NCBI GenBank assembly: GCA_964575335.1
Contig: CAZNPU010000055.1
Span: forward strand, 1 to 5,464
Source of the DNA: CAZNPU01 sp964575335
Lineage (GTDB): Bacteria; Planctomycetota; Phycisphaerae; Phycisphaerales; SM1A02
Length of the DNA: 5,464 nucleotides
Direction of reading: 5' to 3'
The translations under genes and the position numbers were made by a program. A model generated the notes under the pieces. That model did not search any database and had not been told where the DNA came from. It worked only from the letters and a program-made list of their open reading frames with translations. Shown here in pieces: positions 1 through 4,854 of this stretch; the stretch's first letter is position 1, and each line of letters starts with the position of its first letter.

Positions 1-201
1 AGTCGACAGCGGGCTGCTGTAGCCAGGACCGGGAAGAAGGTGAGGAACGGGATCGTCACCGCTGGCAGCGAATGCGATGGCGTCATCGCTGTTGATGCTC
101 ATTGCTGTAAGAGCGCTGAGAAATATCAGCGCCAGCATCAACTGAGTTGATGGTCGGCAAACTTGCGGGTTCTTGTCATTATGGCGCGCTCGACAGCACA
201 T
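1..201 (-). CDS. N-terminus of a putative exported protein (truncated by window edge)
   Basis: This reading frame is open from position 201 to the left edge, so only up to 67 residues are visible and the function is not recognisable. The ATG at 201 gives a basic, Cys-containing N-region (M-C-C-R-A-R...), then a hydrophobic stretch (LMLALIFLSALTAM), then small residues before ...AIAFAAS, which looks like a Sec signal peptide with cleavage near AFA or FAA. An in-frame ATG at 138 (46 visible codons) is the alternative start. It would begin directly in the hydrophobic core without positive charges, which is why the longer start is preferred. Neither start has a clear Shine-Dalgarno sequence. The gene lies downstream of, and in the same direction as, the NusG paralogue. 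That position suggests the first structural gene of an operon controlled by the factor, for example surface-polysaccharide export, but the visible residues do not identify such a family. Confidence 0.45.
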   Translation of the reverse strand, partial: MCCRARHNDKNPQVCRPSTQLMLALIFLSALTAMSINSDDAIAFAASGDDPVPHLLPGPGYSSPLST

Positions 202-437
202 CGGAGAAGCCAGCAGCGATCGTCTTATGCGAAACAGCTGCCCAGTTGTGAGCCAATGACATTGAAGTATGCGTGACGCGATTGACATGTTCCGGCCCTC
301 GTTTCTGATGCGATGCGATGGGCGCGGGCTTCGCCCCCGTCGCCTGCGTAGGTGTCTCGGACAAGCGAAATCGCCAACGAATATGTTGTTGTCGCTTGTG
401 AGCTGTCGTAGCTTTGTTGACAAGCGGCGAGACTGGT
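202..437. other. Leader-like gap between the NusG paralogue and the left-edge gene
   Basis: No convincing gene is present here. Read on the minus strand it is the stretch RNA polymerase would cross between the NusG paralogue and the exported-protein gene. It holds a set of competing inverted repeats at 361-426, a short GATGC-type tandem at 307-321, and a small GC-rich dyad at 320-336 (GGGCG with CGCCC, or GGGC-TTC-GCCC). None is followed by a T-tract on the minus strand, so none is an obvious intrinsic terminator. Just past the gap, CATAAT on the minus strand (178-183) resembles a -10 box for a start at 138, but I saw no good -35 partner. No JUMPstart/ops-like element was recognised. Confidence 0.5.
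361..426 (-). repeat. Three-element inverted repeat allowing alternative hairpins
   Basis: ACAAGCGA at 361-368 is complementary to TCGCTTGT at 392-399. The seven-base core ACAAGCG occurs again at 420-426. The central element can therefore pair with either flank but not both at once. The first hairpin has a 23-nt loop containing a further CAAC/GTTG mini-stem (375-378 with 385-388). The second has a 20-nt loop. The set lies just past the stop codon of the NusG paralogue. It is a plausible attenuator-like or RNA-processing element, but stems of this length can occur by chance. Confidence 0.35.
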
Positions 438-983
438 TCAGTCCAGCGGTTCCAGCAGATCGGTATCAATCTCAAGCGAGGCGCCTTGTCCGAGAATTCC
501 CAGTTGCAGCACAAGGCGCGATGGGCCGAGCTGGTTTGTCACGATTCCTTCTATGCCGCGGAGCGGGCCTCGAATGATGCGACAACGCCGTCCGCGTACC
601 GCAAACGCACAGGGCTCGACATGCTGCGTGGCAAGCAGGGTGCGATGAATCTGGCTGATTTCATGAACGAACTGTTGCTGATGAGGAACGGAAATCACCT
701 GGCAAACGCGCTTGGTCGCCAGTGCGGCAAACCCATCTTCACGCTGGCCGGCGAGAAAGACATAACCGGGAAACAGCGGCACAAGCGAGCGGACCTTTTG
801 CCGTCGCACAAAATGAACGCGCTGGATCAGCGGGAGGTAATACTCAGCGCCGATGCTCTGGCAAAACCGCGCCACCGCCTTTTCCTGCCGAGATTTGGTC
901 CACAGCACCATCCATGTGCCACGTGCGGGGATGAAGCCTCGCTCACTGACGTGTGACAAATCTCGAACAGAAATGGCAATCAT
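438..983 (-). CDS. NusG-family transcription antitermination factor (specialised paralogue)
   Basis: The product is 181 residues from the ATG at 983. It is an RNA polymerase-associated elongation factor of the NusG/Spt5 superfamily, acting in the cytoplasm on the elongation complex. The NGN domain spans about residues 23-95, with the family hallmarks W24, the W-T-K-S-R-Q-E-K stretch at 28-35, Y-Y-L-P-L shortly after, and P-L-F-P-G-Y-V-F at 69-76. The KOW domain occupies about 128-181 with R-G-P-L-R-G-I-E-G at 138-146 and a final L-E-P motif. An in-frame ATG at 1031 would add 16 residues, but the 983 start is preceded by AAGGA ten bases upstream while the upstream one has no ribosome site. The isolated setting, with no secE or ribosomal protein genes beside it, and the R-G-P-L-x-G-I-E-G KOW pattern point to a specialised paralogue like RfaH, UpxY or LoaP, not housekeeping NusG. 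The regulated operon is probably the one running to the left. Confidence 0.9.
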   Translation of the reverse strand: MIAISVRDLSHVSERGFIPARGTWMVLWTKSRQEKAVARFCQSIGAEYYLPLIQRVHFVRRQKVRSLVPLFPGYVFLAGQREDGFAALATKRVCQVISVPHQQQFVHEISQIHRTLLATQHVEPCAFAVRGRRCRIIRGPLRGIEGIVTNQLGPSRLVLQLGILGQGASLEIDTDLLEPLD

Positions 984-993
984 GTGATTGACG

Positions 994-998
994 TCCTT
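994..998 (-). promoter_or_regulatory. Ribosome binding site of the NusG paralogue
   Basis: AAGGA on the minus strand, ten bases before the ATG at 983. It decides in favour of this start over the in-frame ATG at 1031, which has no purine-rich sequence upstream. Confidence 0.5.
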
Positions 999-1071
999 GT
1001 CGTTTCCGGGCGGGCGGACGCAGCGATACATGTGACGTTCATTGGATCGATCGGTGCGAACAATGCAGTCT

Positions 1072-1154
1072 CATGCGTCATTTGCGCCCACCATAATGTC
1101 CTGTTGAATCACTGAGGTTCGCATGCCCAACTCGATCAACCCGCATGACGCATG
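1072..1154. repeat. 10-bp inverted repeat pair in the divergent promoter region
   Basis: CATGCGTCAT at 1072-1081 is matched exactly by its reverse complement ATGACGCATG at 1145-1154, with 63 bp between the arms. The right arm overlaps a local dyad, CGCATG-ACG-CATGCG, at 1142-1156. Such an arrangement could be a pair of operator half-regions for a regulator, but no cognate regulator is visible in the window. Confidence 0.35.
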
Positions 1155-1353
1155 CGAGTCGTCTTGTGTTGGCAGTGTGCAGGGTAACGTGCAAAACATG
1201 CAGAGCAAGGCATGATCGTCGAATCGGGCAAAACACTTAGAACGCTTCGTACCCAAACGCTGCGCTGCGGAAAATCAGGCGATGCTGCGCAGGTACGTCA
1301 TTCCCGATGCCTCATGGCCGTACATAAGTAAGAAGCGGAAAATTGAAAAAATT

Positions 1354-1381
1354 TGGACATTGCGCAGCACCGGGTTACACT
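1354..1381 (+). promoter_or_regulatory. Candidate sigma-70-type promoter for the large exported protein
   Basis: TGGACA at 1354-1359 matches five of six bases of the TTGACA -35 consensus. It is followed after 16 bp by TACACT at 1376-1381, four of six for TATAAT. An A/T-rich, UP-element-like run (about 1338-1353) lies immediately upstream. Transcription would start near 1388, giving a leader of roughly 85 nt before the ATG at 1475. Planctomycete promoter consensus is not well defined, so this is a moderate-confidence call. Confidence 0.4.
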
Positions 1382-1395
1382 CGCACAAACATATC

Positions 1396-1415
1396 AGGTC
1401 AGTATGTGCTGACTT
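1396..1415 (+). promoter_or_regulatory. Dyad just downstream of the candidate promoter
   Basis: AGGTCAG at 1396-1402 and CTGACTT at 1409-1415 form an inverted repeat around a 6-nt centre (five Watson-Crick pairs plus one G-T and one A-T when read as RNA). Its position just after the predicted transcription start suits an operator or a 5' UTR hairpin. There is no T-tract, so it is not a terminator. Confidence 0.3.
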
Positions 1416-1460
1416 GGCAGGACATGGCGCTGTTTCGTGTGGGTTGTTTGTCGCATTCTT

Positions 1461-1464
1461 AGGA
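1461..1464 (+). promoter_or_regulatory. Ribosome binding site of the large exported protein
   Basis: AGGA lies ten bases before the ATG at 1475. The alternative in-frame ATG at 1505 has GGAG only one base upstream, which is too close to work as a ribosome site. This favours the 1475 start. Confidence 0.45.
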
Positions 1465-1474
1465 ATTAGCCCTC

Positions 1475-4400
1475 ATGTGCACATTGAACGCGAGCCGACG
1501 GAGAATGTCACAGTCATTATGTGCGATACTGACGTGGGTTATGGGGGTTATATGGATGAGCCCGCCTGCAAGCGCAGATCCTGCTAGTGCCGCTCAGCCG
1601 TCATCCGGACCGGAAAGTTCTGCTGCTGTGTTCAACAGCATGACACCGACGGATGGGCCGTTGAACAACGCTGGCATCGTGTCCGATGACTTCAACGCGT
1701 GTGAACTTGACCGCTCGCGGTGGCTGTTTGTCGACCCGGTCGGCGACTGCACGGTGGATATCGTCGGTCCAGGTACGGGGGAGGTGCGAGCCGCGATCAG
1801 CGTGCCGGCAGGCACGAATCATGAGATATGGTGGCACGGCAACTATTCGCCTCGGCTTCTGCAGCAAGCCGAGGATTCGGATTTCCAGATTGTTGCGAAG
1901 TTTCTTACCGTACCGACTGCGAAATATCAGATGCAGGGTATCATCGTGCAGCAGGACGAGGCGAATCTTATCCGCGCTGAACTGTTCAGTGACGGCAGCG
2001 ATTTGCGCTTCTTCTGTGCGACGTTTGTTAACGGCGAGCCGACAACCCGCACCAACCAGATCGTGCCCATGGGCCAGCCTCTGTACCTTCGCGTGACGCG
2101 CAATGGTGACGTATGGACCGTGCAGCATGGGTACGACGGCGAGACATGGAACAGCACTGTCAGTTTTACATTTGCATTGACCGTGACTGCTGTCGGCCCG
2201 CATGCGGGCAATGCGGGGGTAAATCCGCCGGCATTTACTGCAGAGGTTGATTACTTTCTGAATACCGCATTTCCCATTCCGTTTGAGGATGACCCCAGGC
2301 ATGTCAGTGGTGAGCAGTACTGGGTGATTACAGCAAGCGACGGGCCGGGAACGGTCGCCACCAACCCTAAGCAGATGAACTATCAGTGTGGCCAGACCGT
2401 GCAATTGATCGCAACGCCTGCGCCGACATGGGGGTTTGCGGGCTGGGACGGCGACCTCGAAGGACTGGAGAATCCTGCAACGATTCAGGTCACCCATGAT
2501 CATGTGATTACTGCCCGGTTTTATGACACTCTCGCGCCGCCGGTCATTCAGCACGTGCAGGTCAGCGACATCACCGATTCCCAGGCGGTGGTGAGCTGGA
2601 GCACCGCATATCCCGCAAGCGGCCTGGTGCGATACGGCCTGACAACTGATTATGAAATCGGCACGATTGTCAGCGATGATCAAAGCGTTGAACATCAGAT
2701 CACGCTTGATGAATTGAACCCGGCGGCAACTTATTATTTTCTCATCGAAGCAATAAGCGTCGGCGGCACGGTAACTGTGTCTGACAGCTATCAGTTTACG
2801 ACCAGTTCCGGTGGCGGAACCGGCAGTACCGGTGTGGTGTCTGACGATTTCAACAAATATAACATCAACCCTCAGGTATGGTCATTTATCGATCCGCATG
2901 CTGACGGCACAGTTGGGCTGGTTGACACCAATACGAGCAACGCTGCCTTGCTGCTGAGCGTGCCCGCAGGCGTGTCGCACTCTGTCTGGGGCAACGGCAA
3001 TCAGGCCATTCGGCTCATGCAGCCGTGTCAGAACGTGAATTTCGAGCTTGAAGTGAAGTTCTTCTCAATGCCAAGCGTCGCCTATCAGGGCCAGGGTATT
3101 TTAGTTGAGCAGGATGAACAGAATTTTCTGCGGTTTGATTTCAACAGCACCAACAACAGTCTGCGCGTGTTCGCTGCTTCGATCATCAATGGCGTGGCGC
3201 AAACGCGCGTGAATCGCGTCATTCCCGCTGGGGCGCCGCTCTATTTGCGCGTGCATCGTGACGGCGATGTCTGGCAGGTCAGGTACAGCTACAACGGCGT
3301 AGCGTGGGATACCGCTGTCACCTTCACCCAGCCGCTGACGGTGTCGTCTGTTGGCGTATTTACAGGCAACAGCGGTTCTATGCCGCCGGCGTTCACCTCG
3401 CTGGTGGATTATTTCATCATTCATGATGATCCAATCACCGAAGAAGACGGAACGCCTGCGATCAACAATACGCCGCCTTTTATGTATCAGGTACGCGCAA
3501 CGCCGTATCGCACCGGCGATGGAGCGACGCTTGAACTGACCTGGCGGACCGATGAGCCGGCAAGCACGATGGCGTACTACAGGACGTCGCGCAACCATAC
3601 TGAAACAAGCCATCGCAGCGAAGAAACGCTGGCGCTGACGACTGATCACCGGCTCATCGTGCGCAATCTTCGAGCCGGTGCGCAGTATCACGTAATGCTG
3701 CAATCGGAAGATAGCGCAGGGAATGTGGCGAAGTATCCGCTCATCGTCAATACGGATGTGAGCAATCATCCGGAAATCAATGTCTGGTATGGACATTATC
3801 AGCCGGTCGGCCATCAGGGCACGCCTCAGCCATGGTACAACGTGTTGGGAAATGTGGCGAACGCAGCCGAAATCGTCTCCTTGAGCTATCGATTGAATGG
3901 TGCGCCGGCCCGTCCTCTGAGCATGGGGCCGAACGGGCGACGACTGCTTTTGCCGGGCGATTTCAATGCGGATATTGCCATTGCTGATCTTCAAGCAGGC
4001 GAAAACGAGGTGCTTCTTGAAGCAGTGGATATCGAAGGGCGTGCAACATGGGAATTCATCACCCTGAACTACACCCAGGCTCAGTTGTGGGCGTTGCCTT
4101 ATACAGTGCAATGGGACACTGTGAGTGCAATCACTGATGTCGCCCAGCCTGTTGATGGACTCTGGACGTTGACCGATGGCGGCGTGCGCGTTGTGCAGCC
4201 GGGCTACGATCGCCTGCTGGCGATCGGCGATCTGCAGTGGGAAAACTATGAAATCACTGTGCCGGTCACTGTTCATGCCATTGACCCGTCGGGCTACGAT
4301 CCGCCAAGTAATGGTCTGGGCGTCGGTCTGCTGCTTCGCTGGACCGGCCATCAAAGCGATAACCATCAGCCCCATCAAACTTATATACCGTTTGGCGCAA

Positions 4401-4732
4401 TCTGCTGGTACAGCTGGACTCCGATTGGCACCGAACTGTATCGCATTCTTTTAAATCCCGGATATCCCGGCGCACAGGACAATTCACGGACGCTTGAGCT
4501 TGGCGTCACATATATGTTCAAAGTGCAGGTGACAACGATACTCAATGGGCAAGGTCAACCTGTGCCGCGCTATCGAATGAAAGTGTGGAAACTCCAGGAT
4601 TCTGAGCCGCAGAATTGGGAACTGAGTGCGGTCGGTTCGCCGCAGGATCTCATGAGCGGATCAGCGTTATTGATCGCGCACCATGTTGATGTGACCTATG
4701 GCGACATCAGCGTTCATCCTGTTGATCCATGA
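1475..4732 (+). CDS. Large secreted multi-domain beta-sandwich protein (ConA-like / FN3 / Ig-like)
   Basis: This 1085-residue protein opens with a Sec signal peptide: basic n-region (R8-R10), hydrophobic core about 15-28, and cleavage after P-A-S-A at 34. The order of modules is as follows. A ConA-like domain of the DUF1349/COG3506 type spans about 68-265. A bacterial-repeat (InlB-B-like) module with the G-F-A-G-W-D-G-D signature covers 281-349. FN3 #1 is at 354-443, then a Gly/Ser linker at 444-453. A second ConA-like domain at 454-650 is clearly homologous to the first. FN3 #2 is at about 667-760 and an Ig-like beta domain at 766-867. A C-terminal ConA/LamG-like region at 872-1082 is more divergent. 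I see no catalytic domain, transmembrane helix, PEP-CTERM, LPXTG or dockerin tail, so it is probably released or held non-covalently at the surface, binding carbohydrate or acting as an adhesin. The binding role is inferred from fold type. It is a single gene with its own promoter region and faces a convergent exported-protein gene. Confidence 0.9.
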   Translation: MCTLNASRRRMSQSLCAILTWVMGVIWMSPPASADPASAAQPSSGPESSAAVFNSMTPTDGPLNNAGIVSDDFNACELDRSRWLFVDPVGDCTVDIVGPGTGEVRAAISVPAGTNHEIWWHGNYSPRLLQQAEDSDFQIVAKFLTVPTAKYQMQGIIVQQDEANLIRAELFSDGSDLRFFCATFVNGEPTTRTNQIVPMGQPLYLRVTRNGDVWTVQHGYDGETWNSTVSFTFALTVTAVGPHAGNAGVNPPAFTAEVDYFLNTAFPIPFEDDPRHVSGEQYWVITASDGPGTVATNPKQMNYQCGQTVQLIATPAPTWGFAGWDGDLEGLENPATIQVTHDHVITARFYDTLAPPVIQHVQVSDITDSQAVVSWSTAYPASGLVRYGLTTDYEIGTIVSDDQSVEHQITLDELNPAATYYFLIEAISVGGTVTVSDSYQFTTSSGGGTGSTGVVSDDFNKYNINPQVWSFIDPHADGTVGLVDTNTSNAALLLSVPAGVSHSVWGNGNQAIRLMQPCQNVNFELEVKFFSMPSVAYQGQGILVEQDEQNFLRFDFNSTNNSLRVFAASIINGVAQTRVNRVIPAGAPLYLRVHRDGDVWQVRYSYNGVAWDTAVTFTQPLTVSSVGVFTGNSGSMPPAFTSLVDYFIIHDDPITEEDGTPAINNTPPFMYQVRATPYRTGDGATLELTWRTDEPASTMAYYRTSRNHTETSHRSEETLALTTDHRLIVRNLRAGAQYHVMLQSEDSAGNVAKYPLIVNTDVSNHPEINVWYGHYQPVGHQGTPQPWYNVLGNVANAAEIVSLSYRLNGAPARPLSMGPNGRRLLLPGDFNADIAIADLQAGENEVLLEAVDIEGRATWEFITLNYTQAQLWALPYTVQWDTVSAITDVAQPVDGLWTLTDGGVRVVQPGYDRLLAIGDLQWENYEITVPVTVHAIDPSGYDPPSNGLGVGLLLRWTGHQSDNHQPHQTYIPFGAICWYSWTPIGTELYRILLNPGYPGAQDNSRTLELGVTYMFKVQVTTILNGQGQPVPRYRMKVWKLQDSEPQNWELSAVGSPQDLMSGSALLIAHHVDVTYGDISVHPVDP
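1676..2278 (+). repeat. ConA-like module, copy 1 (encoded repeat)
   Basis: This encodes residues 68-268 of the large exported protein. It shares with copy 2 an ordered series of motifs: V-S-D-D-F-N, a W-x-F-(V/I)-D-P strand, S-V-P-A-G, Q-G-I-(I/L)-V-(E/Q)-Q-D-E, P-L-Y-L-R-V, G-D-V-W, and P-P-A-F-T. The two copies have diverged at DNA level, so this is an old domain duplication and not a recent tandem repeat. Confidence 0.85.
2834..3433 (+). repeat. ConA-like module, copy 2 (encoded repeat)
   Basis: This encodes residues 454-653, co-linear with copy 1 and nearly the same length. The conserved acidic Q-D-E of the central strand and the G-D-V-W turn are retained in both. Copy 1 has extra cysteines (C76, C92, C181) that copy 2 lacks, and copy 2 has its own single Cys at 518, so any disulfide pattern is not shared. 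Confidence 0.85.
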
Positions 4733-4780
4733 TGGTCACGCACTACGGCTGTGCGCAGGGAATATGTCAACAAGCAGGAG

Positions 4781-4820
4781 AAAAAAAAGGCGAGCGCCAC
4801 TGAATTTCAGTGGCGCTCGC
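4781..4820 (-). terminator. Intrinsic terminator of the beta-helix/dockerin-like gene
   Basis: A perfect inverted repeat of 15 bases per arm (4790-4804 and 4806-4820) around a single central base folds realistically as a 13-bp GC-rich stem with a 5-nt loop. On the minus strand it is followed, after one further C, by eight T residues (complement of 4781-4788), the classic Rho-independent pattern. It begins 35 bp after the minus-strand stop codon. On the plus strand the downstream sequence (TCAATTC) is a poor U-tract, so the large plus-strand gene gets at most partial termination here. Confidence 0.9.
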
Positions 4821-4854
4821 TCAATTCAAAGTGCGGGAATTGCACTGCGACGGT

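Larger units (their letters stand above)
984..1474. other. Divergent intergenic region
   Basis: About 490 bp separate the starts of the divergently transcribed NusG paralogue and the large exported-protein gene. I see no credible gene. The short open frames inside have no ribosome sites and give compositions unlike a protein (Cys-, His- and Arg-rich). The region contains a pair of 10-bp inverted repeats (1072-1081 and 1145-1154), a local dyad at 1142-1156, an AT-rich patch at 1338-1353, a candidate plus-strand promoter at 1354-1381, and a dyad at 1396-1415. A promoter for the NusG paralogue should also be here, but I could not pick one with confidence. The best -10-like string is CATTAT on the minus strand (rc of ATAATG near 1094-1099). 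Confidence 0.6.

Noticed and set aside
320..336. GC-rich dyad considered as a terminator after the NusG paralogue
   Set aside because: The stem is only 4-5 bp and there is no T-tract on the minus strand.
202..437. Search for an ops/JUMPstart-like element for an RfaH-type factor
   Set aside because: No GGCGGTAGC-like sequence was seen on either strand. Other NusG paralogues use different or unknown signals, so absence is uninformative.
431..443. Small dyad GACTG-GTT-CAGTC at the stop codon of the NusG paralogue
   Set aside because: It is a 5-bp stem without a T-tract and too weak to call as a terminator.
179..514. A 111-codon minus-strand open frame overlapping the end of the NusG paralogue
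   Set aside because: It overlaps the 3' end of a real gene in another frame, and the product is Arg/His/Thr-rich without any recognisable feature.
414..956. A 180-codon plus-strand open frame opposite the NusG paralogue
   Set aside because: It is antisense to a well-supported NGN/KOW gene, has no ribosome site, and its translation shows no domain.
1071..1256. A 61-codon minus-strand open frame in the divergent region
   Set aside because: It has no ribosome site and an odd Cys-rich composition, and it spans the inverted-repeat arms. Intergenic sequence is the better explanation.
1282..1587. A 101-codon plus-strand open frame running into the large exported-protein gene
   Set aside because: It overlaps the signal-peptide region of the real gene by more than 100 bp in another frame and covers the candidate promoter.
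3101..4378. A 425-codon minus-strand open frame inside the large exported-protein gene, and a similar 364-codon frame at 1601-2695
   Set aside because: Both are antisense shadows of a gene with clear domain structure. Their products are rich in Arg, His, Ile and Cys and show no motifs.
4600..4732. Possible PEP-CTERM, LPXTG or dockerin tail on the large exported protein
   Set aside because: The C-terminus (…D-I-S-V-H-P-V-D-P) has no sorting motif, no terminal hydrophobic helix and no basic tail.
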